Source: Ochromonas danica
Lineage: Eukaryota > Sar > Chrysophyceae > Chromulinales > Chromulinaceae
DNA length: 64,000 nucleotides
Assembly (NCBI GenBank): GCA_015146655.1
Contig: VKHL01000033.1
Location: forward strand, 161,005-225,004
Reading direction: 5' to 3'
In this document: piece after piece, positions 33,489-43,066 of the stretch
Position numbering within the stretch: position 1 is the stretch's first letter
How the letters are laid out: each line of letters opens with the position of its first letter
The notes under the pieces: generated by a model
Database searches by the model: none
What the model was told of the DNA's origin: nothing
What the model saw: the letters and a program-made list of their open reading frames with translations, nothing else
Program-made: the position numbers and the translations under genes

Positions 33489-33912
33489 TCAATGCATTGC
33501 CAGGACTGGTCAAGGTGGGGTATTTGATAGGCATTGATCGCTTATATGTAGTTATGCGCTCCTTCTTTCTGAGTGAGAGGGTGTTATCTTGCTTTCATGT
33601 TAAAAGTTTGGTTGTAGTAGTGGTCTAATATAAATCATACTAGTATACTCTAAGCTATCTTGCTTTTTTGAGTCTGCTATAACTCCATTTGGAGTTACTC
33701 TTTCTTTATCAACTCTTTCTGATGGTTTGATTCTAGCATAACATCATCATACACAAAACGATGATTTGGCAACATTTTACCGATTTTCCCTGGTTTTACC
33801 GCTTTTGTCCTGCTGTTTTGACCAACAGACGAAACCGACCATATGAGATTGGCTCAAGCCCAAGCAACTTGGACTTTGTTTTTTTGTTTTTGGTATCGCT
33901 ATTGATGGGAAG
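33489..33912. other. Intergenic
   Basis: 3' flank of the ATPase and probable promoter of the next gene. A T-rich CCGATTTTCCCTGGTTTTACCG stretch occurs near 33780. No gene seen. Confidence 0.35.
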
Positions 33913-36162
33913 ATGTCACAAGAGGTTATTTCTCAGAGAAGAGCAATGAGTCTAGGCCCTAGTCAGACACAATCTTCACATTTCCTTCCTAGCTATCCTT
34001 CTCAACACTCTATCCTATCTAATAAATTACAACATGCTGGAGTGAGTGTTTTGACTTCTCTTACTAATACTACCTCTTCTGTCATCTCTATCCATTCTTT
34101 ACCACCACCACCTATATCAGATTCAGGGGTAGGAGCAGGTACAGGAGGGGGTACAGGAGGTAGTGCAACAACAACTACTACTGCCAATGCCAATGAAACT
34201 CTATTTCAACCCATTACAGCAGAAGATCAACGTTTAGCAATGTTAGGATATAAAGATCTAAATAAAGTGTGTGGTACAGATGGTCTCTCTTATTATCGTG
34301 AAGAACTATGTGGTGCTTGTGGAATGCTTCATAGTAATCCTGATGTTTTAGATACTTATCATCATTGTGATCGTTGTCATGCTGTTATACGTCCTATTGA
34401 GACATTACAAAAACGATATAATACAGATAGTAAACAAGTCTCAAAACCAGGTTTAGAAGTCTTATTTGCTTCATATGGAGATCCCTATTCTGCTAAAACA
34501 GCTAAAGAGGTTACAAGACAAATGAAACGTCGCTTAAGAAGAAAGAAGATTAATAATCGTAACATTCAACAACAGCCGCAGCAGCAGCAACCAATAGCAG
34601 AAGTGGATAGTGATGATGAGGATAATGAACTAGGAGATTCAATATTATTTACAAAATCAGACAATGCAAATGAAATTTTCGGATTTGATCCATCACCAGG
34701 AGAAAATAAACAATTACGATTACGTTATCGTCTTTCACAAACTCATTTTGCTATGTTAATATTAGATTTTAATCCACAAGGACGTCTACCCCAAACCTTT
34801 CTATTAACTATTCCAAAAGTACAATATTTACGTATTTATAAAGCAAAATATGGACATCCAAAAGGATTTTCTTCAACAGGTAGAATGAGTTTTAATGTAC
34901 AAGAAATCTTACAATCTTTAGTAGATCAAAATAATGGTTATTATTTATCAATTTCATGTTATCAATCATTAAAACGTATATTTGGTGATCCATGTCCAGG
35001 ATATACAAAAGATTTAACAATACAATATGAAATATTAGGAAAATCAGGTGAAGGTCATTATGATGTCATTGAAGATTGCTTAACAAAGAAAGTCTATTTA
35101 GCTTCTATACCAAGAATTGCACCTATTTTATTTGTGAAAAAAGCAATTTATGGTATGACACCAAGAACCAGAAAAGAACAATTAGATAAATTAAATAAAG
35201 AAATACATCAAATTGAAAGATTAGAACATTTACAATCACAAGGTATTATTTTAGAAAGTTCAGATTATAAATTATTATTATCAAAAAATAAATTAATGGA
35301 AATGAAAAATGAAATTTTACAAACACCCTGTCGTTTTTATGATATTACCAAGAAAATTCAAGAAATTATTGATATTCAACAAAAAGCTAAAAATCAAAGT
35401 CAATTAATTTTATTATCATATCAATTTGATCCAAATTTTAATTTTGGTAATCCATGTCCAGGATATCCAAAAATCATAGAAATTGAATTAGATTGTCCAG
35501 GTCATGATAGTGAGAAATTAACAAAAAGTGAAGATATGACAGAGACAGGATATTCAACCAATTCGATTACTATTAAACAAGGATATTTTAATGTTTTAGT
35601 TTATGATGAGATTGAAACAGGGAAAGGAAAGATGCAAGAATCAATTGAATTTCAAAGTCATTATGTTTATCCACGTATTATTATTACTCGTGCTATCTAT
35701 GGGGAATTCCCTCCATCACCTACTACTAGTGGTAATGGTAGTGGTGCTAGTCGCGGTAGTGGTGGTACTGGTGGTACTAGTGCTAGTCGTGTTGGGACTA
35801 CCAGTGGTAGTGGTAGTGGTACCAGAGGTGGTGGTGTCAGTGGTAGTGGTTCAAGTCGCTATGATGAAGTTAATAGTGATAATACAAGATATATCATGGA
35901 TGTCACTGCTAATATACAAGCCTTAACACATGGCGAAGCCTTAACTATTCCTAAAGGAACTAATCTAACCAAATTGTTTCGAAATGATCCAAGTCCAGGG
36001 AGAAAGAAACAACTTCGTATTTCCTATATCTCCAGAGGATATCGTGGTAATCTTCGTATTCGAGAGAAAGATGACTACTTGGTAGCAGGATTAGAATTAG
36101 GGTATCCACCACAAGCAACAGTCAATGATGATGATGCTAATCATCGCTCTGGAACTCTCTAG
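33913..36162 (+). CDS. Four-module beta-rich protein with C4 zinc motif, unknown function
   Basis: Single-exon gene of 749 residues. A low-complexity leader (1-100) is followed by a C-x2-C-x15-C-x2-C motif at Cys133, 136, 152 and 155 (CGAC...HHCDRC), probably a zinc knuckle. The rest holds four diverged copies of one module: a strand ending A-x-YG (LEVLFASYG, RIYKAKYG, VKKAIYG, ITRAIYG), a variable insert, then (G/N)-(D/N)-P-(S/C)-PG followed by K-x-L-x-(I/L)-x-Y (DPSPGENKQLRLRY, DPCPGYTKDLTIQY, NPCPGYPKIIEIEL, DPSPGRKKQLRISY). Modules lie near residues 187-275, 305-375, 405-530 and 590-705; a Gly/Ser/Thr insert splits the last. The codons of modules 2-3 are markedly AT-rich. I do not recognise a named family with certainty. 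Confidence 0.72.
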   Translation: MSQEVISQRRAMSLGPSQTQSSHFLPSYPSQHSILSNKLQHAGVSVLTSLTNTTSSVISIHSLPPPPISDSGVGAGTGGGTGGSATTTTTANANETLFQPITAEDQRLAMLGYKDLNKVCGTDGLSYYREELCGACGMLHSNPDVLDTYHHCDRCHAVIRPIETLQKRYNTDSKQVSKPGLEVLFASYGDPYSAKTAKEVTRQMKRRLRRKKINNRNIQQQPQQQQPIAEVDSDDEDNELGDSILFTKSDNANEIFGFDPSPGENKQLRLRYRLSQTHFAMLILDFNPQGRLPQTFLLTIPKVQYLRIYKAKYGHPKGFSSTGRMSFNVQEILQSLVDQNNGYYLSISCYQSLKRIFGDPCPGYTKDLTIQYEILGKSGEGHYDVIEDCLTKKVYLASIPRIAPILFVKKAIYGMTPRTRKEQLDKLNKEIHQIERLEHLQSQGIILESSDYKLLLSKNKLMEMKNEILQTPCRFYDITKKIQEIIDIQQKAKNQSQLILLSYQFDPNFNFGNPCPGYPKIIEIELDCPGHDSEKLTKSEDMTETGYSTNSITIKQGYFNVLVYDEIETGKGKMQESIEFQSHYVYPRIIITRAIYGEFPPSPTTSGNGSGASRGSGGTGGTSASRVGTTSGSGSGTRGGGVSGSGSSRYDEVNSDNTRYIMDVTANIQALTHGEALTIPKGTNLTKLFRNDPSPGRKKQLRISYISRGYRGNLRIREKDDYLVAGLELGYPPQATVNDDDANHRSGTL

Positions 36163-36165
36163 ATC

Positions 36166-36166
<1 letters not shown>

Positions 36167-36235
<69 letters not shown>
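36167..36235. repeat. (CA)n microsatellite
   Basis: Uninterrupted AC dinucleotide tract of about 69 bp, starting a few bases after the stop codon of the preceding gene. Confidence 0.97.
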
Positions 36236-36237
<2 letters not shown>

Positions 36238-36989
36238 GTATATATACTGTATATATTAGAAAGATTGTGTGTTTGTGAAGATGATTATCTTTGTCATAGT
36301 CATATGATATAGTTGCACCTATTACTACTATGTTAGTATAGTAGTATTGGTAGTAGTCATAAGGATGACAAGGTCTTGATATCATGGTCTACTATGCTAG
36401 AACCAATGTCTATGTGCAATGGTAGAGTTGAAAACTGAATGACGACTACTTCAACTTCTCTCAACGAGAACGTCAACCTCAACTTCATACATTATCCGCT
36501 TTAGACAATTTTGTCATTTGGGATAGCAGAGGAAGTAGTTAGTTGTGTTATAGTGTATGGTGTACTGTACACTAGGCTACAGTAAGTAGTTGTAGTATAC
36601 TACCCTAGACCATGGTAGGCTGTGCTGTAGTATCAGATTGCTACAGTGGTATGCTACACTATACTATAGGTAGTACTACTAGTAGTATAGTGTGATGTGA
36701 TGTTTATGTGATGACATCTGATTTACTACTAGTATATAGTGTAGACCAGGATAGGATATGATGAGGTCTTCTAGTAGGTGTAGGAGATGCATCACCTTGT
36801 GTTTTGTCCTTCAGTAAATAGGTCAGCAAGTAGTACTTGGGGAGGAGTGGTTCAGCTATCTCAGACTTGATTAGATACCATTCTTAATTATCATGCAATA
36901 CTTGTATGTTGTATGATAATGATGTGGTAGCGGTGAATGAAGAGAAGCCCATAGTTTAAGTGCTATCCCTGAATGCGATAGCTACAGGG

Positions 36990-37640
36990 GTAAGTTTAAG
37001 TGCTACAGGTGTAACAGTAGCTGTAACTGTAACTATAGCTGTAGTGGTTGTGTTCTAGTAGTAGCTGTAACAGTAGCTGTAACTATAGCTGTAGTGGTTG
37101 TGTTCTAGTAGCAGGTGTAACAGTAACTGTAGCTGTAACTATAGCTGTAGTGGTTGTGTTCTAGTAGCAGGTGTAACAGTAACAGTAGCTGTAACTATAG
37201 CTGTAGTGGTTGTGTTCTAGTAGCAGGTGTAACAGTAACAGTAGCTGTAACTATAGCTGTAGTGGTTGTGTTCTAGTAGCAGGTGTAACAGTAACAGTAG
37301 CTGTAACTATAGCTGTAGTGGTTGTGTTCTAGTAGCAGGTGTAACAGTAACAGTAGCTGTAACTATAGCTGTAGTGGTTGTGTTCTAGTAGCAGGTGTAA
37401 CAGTAACAGTANNNNNNNNNNGCAGGTGTAACAGTAACAGTAGCTGTAACTATAGCTGTAGTGGTTGTGTTCTAGTAGCAGGTGTAACAGTAACAGTAGC
37501 TGTAACTATAGCTGTAGTGGTTGTGTTCTAGTAGTAGCTGTAACTGTAGCTGTAACTATAGCTGCAGTGGTTGTGTTCTAGTAGCAGGTGTAACAGTAGC
37601 TGTAACTCTAACAGTAGCTGTAACTGTAGTGTTGTAGGGG
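36990..37640. repeat. 56-bp minisatellite array, with sequence gap
   Basis: The word GTGGTTGTGTTCTAG recurs at 37094, 37150, 37206, 37262 and 37318, a period of 56 bp, with a shorter 50-bp spacing at the left edge. The unit is itself built from GTAACAGTA / GTAACTATAGCTGTA sub-repeats. Ten Ns at 37412-37421 interrupt the array, so its true length is not known from this assembly. Flanking DNA on both sides (36240-36990, 37640-37870) is non-coding, rich in TAGTAG/CTACTA words. Confidence 0.95.
37412..37421. other. Assembly gap (10 N)
   Basis: Ten undetermined bases inside the minisatellite; probably a collapsed or unresolved repeat junction. Confidence 0.98.
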
Positions 37641-37874
37641 CAGGTGTCAGTTGTTGGTGGGGATACTTGCTCTTTACTCTCTATCTCTTCCTAGCTGAGA
37701 GGAAGAGAAAGAGTAGGTGTACTTGATTATCTTATTAACTTAACCTACCCTATCTTCCTCCTCCTCCTGCTACTACTATCATACAAAGCACACATCGTTC
37801 AGTCCAGCACTATACCACACACACTCACTCACTCACACTACCCTCCCCACTCTCTTTGTCCATGCGACTCATAC

Positions 37875-38384
37875 TCACCTGCTAGTCATCATACCTGGTA
37901 GTCCACCTGTGGAGGTAGAAGACGAGGTAGTGGAGGAGGTGGTAGTAGTGGTAGTAGTAGGGAGAGGTCGTTTATTGCTAGGACCTTGACTCATCGCTAC
38001 AAAAAACATACCCAACATAATCATCAAGGAGCCTGAGATCCATGAGCTAGTCAAGTCTTCTCCTAGTATGAGGTAGCCACACAGTCCACTTGTCAAGAAA
38101 TTAGTGGCCGAGGTGATGACAATGACGACTACAGTATGATTTTGTTCCATGCCTTGCATGAAGAAGTTGACTACAGCACCATTTAAGAGTAAAGTTAATA
38201 ATAAGAGAAAGAAACGAAATGTCCAAGCAGCATATCCACAGAATTCATGTGACCATGACCAAGCAGGATGAGTTATACATAACGTTTGGAAATGATCTAA
38301 GAGAATTGAAGAGGAGGTAAAAGCTATCTTAGCAAAGACTGTAGCTAATCCACCACAGACACCACATAATAATAATGGTATCAT
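37875..38384 (-). CDS. TMEM42-like membrane protein (EamA/DMT superfamily)
   Basis: 169 residues with four or five hydrophobic spans. GVCGGLATVFAKIAF at the N terminus, GAVVNFFMQGMEQNHTVVV in the middle, and SATNFLTSGLCGYLILGEDL followed by a last span match the TMEM42 half-size drug/metabolite transporter fold. The Thr/Ser-rich C-terminal tail is low complexity. The stop falls at AGCAGG|TGA, but AGCAG|GTGAGTATG is also a strong splice donor. An acceptor at about 37696 (TCTCTCAG|C TAG) would replace the last residue Arg with Ser and stop at once, so the true end may be a two-exon form. Function of the family is poorly known; transport of a small metabolite is inferred. Confidence 0.72.
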   Translation of the reverse strand: MIPLLLCGVCGGLATVFAKIAFTSSSILLDHFQTLCITHPAWSWSHEFCGYAAWTFRFFLLLLTLLLNGAVVNFFMQGMEQNHTVVVIVITSATNFLTSGLCGYLILGEDLTSSWISGSLMIMLGMFFVAMSQGPSNKRPLPTTTTTTTSSTTSSSTSTGGLPGMMTSR

Positions 38385-38460
38385 TACTAATTAATTTCGC
38401 TTTATTTTTACTTTTTGCAGAGGTGGAAGAAAGAAAGAAAGCTGAAAGCTATTCTCAAGC

Positions 38461-38473
38461 TTTCTATATGATG
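38461..38473 (+). promoter_or_regulatory. TATA-like element upstream of tRNA-Ser copy 1
   Basis: TTTCTATATGATG begins 46 bp before the tRNA. The second copy has TTTCTATATAATG 43 bp upstream, and both have GGTCCACC just before the gene. Conservation in otherwise different flanks suggests a Pol III upstream promoter. Confidence 0.5.
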
Positions 38474-38506
38474 CTTGACAAAGCGGTGTTATGGTCCACC
38501 ACACAA

Positions 38507-38622
38507 GGCTGTTTGTCCGAGTGGTTAAGGAGTCAGTCTCGAAATGAGTTAGGGAAATCCTTAATTCAATACGTGACAACTGATGGGAAATTCCCGCGCA
38601 GGTTCGAATCCTGCAGCAGTCG
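38507..38622 (+). tRNA. tRNA-Ser(CGA) with 34-nt intron, copy 1
   Basis: A full cloverleaf folds. The acceptor GGCTGTT pairs with AGCAGTC, discriminator G, as usual for serine. The D arm is TCC/GGA and the anticodon stem TCAGT pairs with ACTGA. The loop CTCGAAA gives anticodon CGA. A long variable arm GGGAAATTCCC marks a class II tRNA, and the T arm GCAGG-TTCGAAT-CCTGC contains a perfect B box. A 34-nt intron at 38544-38577 sits at the canonical position between 37 and 38; mature length is about 82 nt plus CCA. It decodes UCG. The exons are identical in copy 2. Confidence 0.96.
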
Positions 38623-38966
38623 GACCAAAATTACTTTTTTGTGTTTTAGCTTGTTGTCGAAGGAATTGGTGGTGAAGGGTGAATGAAACTAATAGCATAC
38701 TATCAACCTATTGGGTAAATGCTTTTGTTTCCCTATGAGTTGATGATCATGCTCCAAGAGCAACAACAACAACTTAGATCTAGTTATTTTCACTCTGCTG
38801 CTGCTGTTGTGTGTGATTTGGCAGGGGGATAAAAAAACGCGTTGTTTTTGATTCTGACAGCAGCAGAAGGCGAAGGGTGGATCCATTCCATTGGATAAGA
38901 TCCATCATCTTGTCTATCGACATCTAATAGTAGTATCTGTCCTAGTCCAGTCAGTCAGTGGTGATC
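38623..38966. other. Intergenic between tRNA and ENT gene
   Basis: Contains the Pol III terminator and, at 38882-38895, CCATTCCATTGGAT, a weak match to the TTCCATGGAA palindrome, about 75 bp before the ENT start codon. Confidence 0.4.
38635..38640 (+). terminator. RNA polymerase III terminator (T6)
   Basis: A run of six T residues 12 nt after the tRNA end, the usual Pol III stop. Confidence 0.8.
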
Positions 38967-40727
38967 ATGTCTCATCCTTCACATAAGGAAGACTCTGAAC
39001 AACCACCACTACCACCATCACAATCACAATCTAGAAAAGGAGGAGGAGGAGAATGGAGAGGTAGTCGAGAAGAAATCATCGCTTATTTCATTTTCTTCTT
39101 CCTTGGTGTAGGCAATCTCTTTCCATGGAATGCCTTCATTACAGCTGCTTCCTATTATCAATCTGCCTTTTGTCAAACTTCATATGAAAATACATTTTTG
39201 TCATTTTTCTCCACTTTATACACTTTCTCTCAACCTGTAGCATTAATTGTGAATATCCTCTATAATCGTGTCTTTACGATACAATCTCTTGTCCTCTATC
39301 CACTCATTCTCTTCACTATTGTCTTCTCTATAACTACCCTCTTTGTCCTCTTACCTGATATCTCCGCTTCTACCTTATTTGCTACAACATTAGTCTCACT
39401 CTTTCTATGTGGATTTGCTGGTTCTGTTATGAATGGTGGACTCTTTGCTTTAACAAGTATTCTACCACCTTGTCATACTGCTTCCATTATGAATGGACAA
39501 GCATTAGCAGGATTAATTGTATCCATTGTTAGTCTTATAGTAACGGCTAGTAGTCCATCTGACTGTGGAGGAGATGATGATAGTAATGATGATGATGGTG
39601 ATTCGTGTTCGTCAACAACTTCCTCAGCTAATCGCTATGGTGACTTTGCTTATTTCCTTGTCGCTTGTATTGTCTTAGGTGGATGTATTTGGTTCTTCCT
39701 TTATTTGATTCATATGCCATGGATTGTACAAGAAATGCATGCAAAGTTACGTCATGCTATACATGAACAACAACATGAAGTACTTAATGCTCTTCATAGT
39801 AGAGAGAAACAAGAAGAAGCAGAGGAGAGGAGGAGGAAGAAGAAGCAGCAGAAGGAAGTAGAGGATCTACCTGTCTTACCAAAGAGTAGTATTGATGGAG
39901 AAGAATTTTTGGATGTTAACATTTCTTCTAGAGAGTCTTCCATCGAACACCAACACAAGCAGCAGCAGCATCATCAACAACAACCACCACCTGCTGAGAA
40001 AGAATATCATCAACGATCATCTTTATCTATTACAACTATAGCAGCTGTAGTAGATAGTCATTATGAGCCTTCTCCTAGTAGTACTAGTACTTCTTCCTAT
40101 CATCCTAACCCTTCAACTTCTCTCTCTTCAACTTCCTATCTTACTACATTATCATCTCATAACTTTGATATTCATCATACTTATGAAGTCATTTGTGAGA
40201 TTAAAATAGCAGCTTATTCTGTCTTTATCACCTATTGTGGATCATTAATGGTCTTCCCAAGTGTTATGATTCAAATTACACCATTGTCATCCTGTCATAC
40301 TTCTCGCTTCTTTGGTGATCTTTGGTTACCTGTTCTGTATCTTCTTTTCAATGGTGGAGATTTTACAGGTCGTGTACTAGCACAACATGTTAAACATTGG
40401 TCATGTTTTGATGTTGAACGATTACATTGGGTAGCAACAATACGATTAATTCTACCTCTTCTCTTCTTGTTTTGTCATATTGATGGAGGAAATCAATTAG
40501 TTACACTCTTTCCAACTGATGTCATTCCTCCTATTCTTGCTTGGTCAGTAGGTATATCAAATGGTTTGCTTGCGAATACCTCTATGATGCTTGGACCGAC
40601 CTTAGTCGATGAGAAGAATGCTGGTTTAGCAGGAACAATCATGAACTTCTGGTTAACCTTTGGTCTGTTAGTTGGATCAATGATCTCCTTCTTTTGTCTC
40701 TATTTGGTCACAGGTAGTGCAGGTTAA
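38967..40727 (+). CDS. Equilibrative nucleoside transporter (ENT/SLC29 family)
   Basis: 586 residues, single exon, from the ATG at 38967 (an upstream in-frame GTG is not used). The first membrane segment, IAYFIFFFLGVGNLFPWNAFITA, is the family hallmark: the GxGxLxPWNxF signature. About eleven hydrophobic spans follow, six before and five after a long cytoplasmic loop (about residues 255-405) that is Lys/Glu-, Gln/His- and Ser-rich. Late spans include FGDLWLPVLYLLFNGGDFTGR and the terminal LAGTIMNFWLTFGLLVGS, both typical. ENTs carry nucleosides or nucleobases down their gradient across plasma or organelle membranes. The loop expansion is lineage-specific low complexity. Confidence 0.93.
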   Translation: MSHPSHKEDSEQPPLPPSQSQSRKGGGGEWRGSREEIIAYFIFFFLGVGNLFPWNAFITAASYYQSAFCQTSYENTFLSFFSTLYTFSQPVALIVNILYNRVFTIQSLVLYPLILFTIVFSITTLFVLLPDISASTLFATTLVSLFLCGFAGSVMNGGLFALTSILPPCHTASIMNGQALAGLIVSIVSLIVTASSPSDCGGDDDSNDDDGDSCSSTTSSANRYGDFAYFLVACIVLGGCIWFFLYLIHMPWIVQEMHAKLRHAIHEQQHEVLNALHSREKQEEAEERRRKKKQQKEVEDLPVLPKSSIDGEEFLDVNISSRESSIEHQHKQQQHHQQQPPPAEKEYHQRSSLSITTIAAVVDSHYEPSPSSTSTSSYHPNPSTSLSSTSYLTTLSSHNFDIHHTYEVICEIKIAAYSVFITYCGSLMVFPSVMIQITPLSSCHTSRFFGDLWLPVLYLLFNGGDFTGRVLAQHVKHWSCFDVERLHWVATIRLILPLLFLFCHIDGGNQLVTLFPTDVIPPILAWSVGISNGLLANTSMMLGPTLVDEKNAGLAGTIMNFWLTFGLLVGSMISFFCLYLVTGSAG

Positions 40728-40732
40728 AGCAG

Positions 40733-40795
40733 CAGTGGTAGCGGTAGTGGTAGCGGTAGTGGTAGTGGTAGTGGTAGTCGCGGTGGTGGTGGTGA
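40733..40795. repeat. (GGTAGT)n / GGTAGC simple repeat
   Basis: Hexamer-based tract right after the ENT stop codon. Confidence 0.85.
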
Positions 40796-40883
40796 GGGTA
40801 GTAGGAGCACCCGGGACCTACTGCCGTCTCTGTCTCTCTTGATTGATGACGAGGAAACAAGGATCGTCGTCGTCTTGTTCTTG

Positions 40884-40937
40884 TTCTTCTTCTTCTTCTT
40901 CTTCTTCTTCTTCTTCTTCTTCTTCTTCTTCTTCTTC
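40884..40937. repeat. (TTC)n microsatellite
   Basis: About 18 TTC units. Confidence 0.95.
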
Positions 40938-41575
40938 ACACTTGGTGTGATGACTATTCTGTTCTATAGTATTCTATTCTCTATAACAATACTATTATTG
41001 TTCCGTGGTTTGGGTGAGTAGTGTGGTACAGGACTAGTTGCTTTAGCATGGAGTAGTGGTAGTGGTAGTGGTGGTGAATAGTTGATAATGATGATGTGGT
41101 TATTGACCTCTTCACCCACTACTACTACTCACTCGAACTTTTGGAGGGATAGGCAATGAATGGGAACAGCATGTGGTAATGATAGACTAGTGGTAGCTGT
41201 GGTGATTATGTTGGAGGATTGATGACGATGCTATGAATAATCGTAAACTCATCTGTTCTTAGCAAACAAAGTATCGCATTTATTTCGAGACTTTGTAACT
41301 TGACTAAGAGATTCACTTGATATTCTTAATGAATGACTCTTTCTTTTCTTTCCTTTCTGACTGATCTTAATCACTTAGCATGGGTTGGATACCCTAGTGT
41401 CTGTTGTCTTGTCATGTGGTACAGTACTATAACCAATCTGTCTAGTAGGGTATTTATAACAGATTCTGATGAATTGTATAGGTAGTCCAATTACTATAGG
41501 GGTTATCACTTTACTATTTAAATAGTATCAGTGATACTATTCGGCGGAACCCGTTAGTTATCATCCTATAGGTGG
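40938..41575. other. Intergenic with a MITE-like element
   Basis: Non-coding, with GGTAGTGGTAGT words near 41055 and the inverted-repeat element at 41458-41555. No gene supported. Confidence 0.4.
41458..41555. mobile_element. MITE-like element, copy 1
   Basis: The left end (AACAGATTCTGATGAATTG) pairs with the right end, whose reverse complement begins AACGGGTTCCGCCGAATAG. A related element with the same kind of ends lies at 59359-59432. TATA/GTTA flanks would fit insertion at TA. Length is 98 bp, with no coding capacity. Confidence 0.6.
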
Positions 41576-42690
41576 AATGCAAGAAGACAAAATCTACACT
41601 CAATGAGATTATAAACTATTCTTAATAGAGTTACCAAAATCGGAAATGTTCTTCATCATAACCAATCAAAGTCATTACATCAATCCAAAGCACATATAAA
41701 CATGTAGCACAGCACAGTAGATTACAGAAAAGCATAGAATAGAGTAAGTAGTGGTTCTTGTGCGATTTCACCATCAGAGAAGGGACTATGGAGAATTCCA
41801 TCTCTTTGCAGTAGTAGTAAACAGCACAACAACATATGTACAGTACAGTATAGGAATCATGTTATTATCTGAAGTATGTTTTGAGATCATGAACATCGAA
41901 CATGCTCGTTTAGAAAGCACGACAATTTTTAGGTTCCATAATGATAGTAATAGTGATATGTAGCACATGTAGTGATTGTTATGGGGGTTGTGGTAGCACT
42001 GTTAGAGTTTGTAAGTTAGTTAACATCGAAAGATTGCTGATTGTTTGTTGTTAGTCAGCAGGAAATTGTTCAGAAGGTCTTGTAATGAACTTTTCCTCGT
42101 TTGGTTCCACGAAGATATTTTGGAGCATTATTGTCAGATGGCTTTACTCTCACAGATGCTTTTTTGTTTTCACTCAAAGCATTGGCATTGGCATTATCTT
42201 CTGCTTCTTGTGAGCCTTTGCTATTAAGACCTCCATCTTCTTCTTCTTCTTCTTCATCAGTAGTAGTAGAAGCAAGGATGTCATTGTTATTATCATCATC
42301 TTTATCGTCACTATAACTCTCATAATAATAATAATAATAATAATCATCTTCATAGTCATCAGTATTATAGTTATCATCATCTCCATTGATGATGTCATGC
42401 ATCGAGTAACTATCTGCAGAAGAAGAAAAAGAAGAAGAAGAACGTTGAAGTTTATCACCTACATGATCATCATCTACTACAGTGAAGACAATCCATGAAG
42501 CTTGGACAGTATAAAAGGAAACGATAAGAGCAAATGAAAACAGAACAAGAAAGTAAGAAATCTGCATTTGTTGTTATAATATTATTTGACTTGTGTTGAG
42601 GAGGAGGTAATGAGAAATGACAGAGAGAGAGAGATAATGACCACAGAATAAGTTCCCAGCTTAGAGACTACCTGTAAGACTAGGAGAGAT
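41576..42690. repeat. Segmental duplication, copy 1
   Basis: Similar over about 1.1 kb to 43067-44130, including the gene (42070-42567), its downstream flank (shared CGACAATTTTTAGGTTCCAT) and upstream flank (GACTTGTGTTGAG, AATGACCACAGAATAAGTTC). Confidence 0.85.
42070..42567 (-). CDS. Small secreted acidic protein, DDD/LRG-tail family, member 5
   Basis: 165 residues, single exon. A signal peptide (ISYFLVLFSFALIVSFY, then VQA) is followed by SWIVFTVVDDDH, the family motif. The middle is dominated by Asp, Tyr, Ser and Glu runs (a seven-Tyr block and a six-Glu block). The C terminus reads NAPKYLRGTKRGK, then a short VHYKTF extension. The paralogue at 43670-44038 shares the leader almost exactly but has a shorter middle and ends right after its LR motif, so this one has gained length by microsatellite-like expansion (TCATCA, AATAAT, TTCTTC tracts in the DNA). 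Acidic/tyrosine composition hints at mineral or matrix binding, but function is unknown. Confidence 0.75.
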   Translation of the reverse strand: MQISYFLVLFSFALIVSFYTVQASWIVFTVVDDDHVGDKLQRSSSSFSSSADSYSMHDIINGDDDNYNTDDYEDDYYYYYYYESYSDDKDDDNNNDILASTTTDEEEEEEDGGLNSKGSQEAEDNANANALSENKKASVRVKPSDNNAPKYLRGTKRGKVHYKTF

Positions 42691-43066
42691 GTTTGACAAC
42701 ATTGTTTGTTTGGCTCATCTTCTCTTGGCACTTCTGCATCCACTGCTCATGCTATGGTGTCATTGTCACCAAAAAACAGCAGCCGGCAACAAGATTTTCG
42801 TTGGGACGTGACCGTTCAACTCTTGGGAAGAGGGTTTAAAACTCCACTTTTATGCCTTTTTCCAACTGATTGTTCTTGTTTTTGGTCGATGGGGATTTTG
42901 ATTGGATTTTGTAGTTTTGAGGCAAAAGTGGCAAAAGACGGGAAATTTGGCAAAATCTGAGAATCGCACTGCGATTGTCAATTGTCCAAAGTCGAATCGA
43001 ATGACAACTATACCTTACATGCCTAGAAGGGTGTTTGTAGTATTATCCTATTAAATCATAGGCGAA
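42691..43066. other. Unique spacer between duplicated segments
   Basis: Non-coding; no gene supported. Not shared between the two copies of the segmental duplication. Confidence 0.4.

Noticed and set aside
37322-37531. Cys/Val-rich open frame across the minisatellite
   Set aside because: It spans the Ns and simply translates the tandem repeat.
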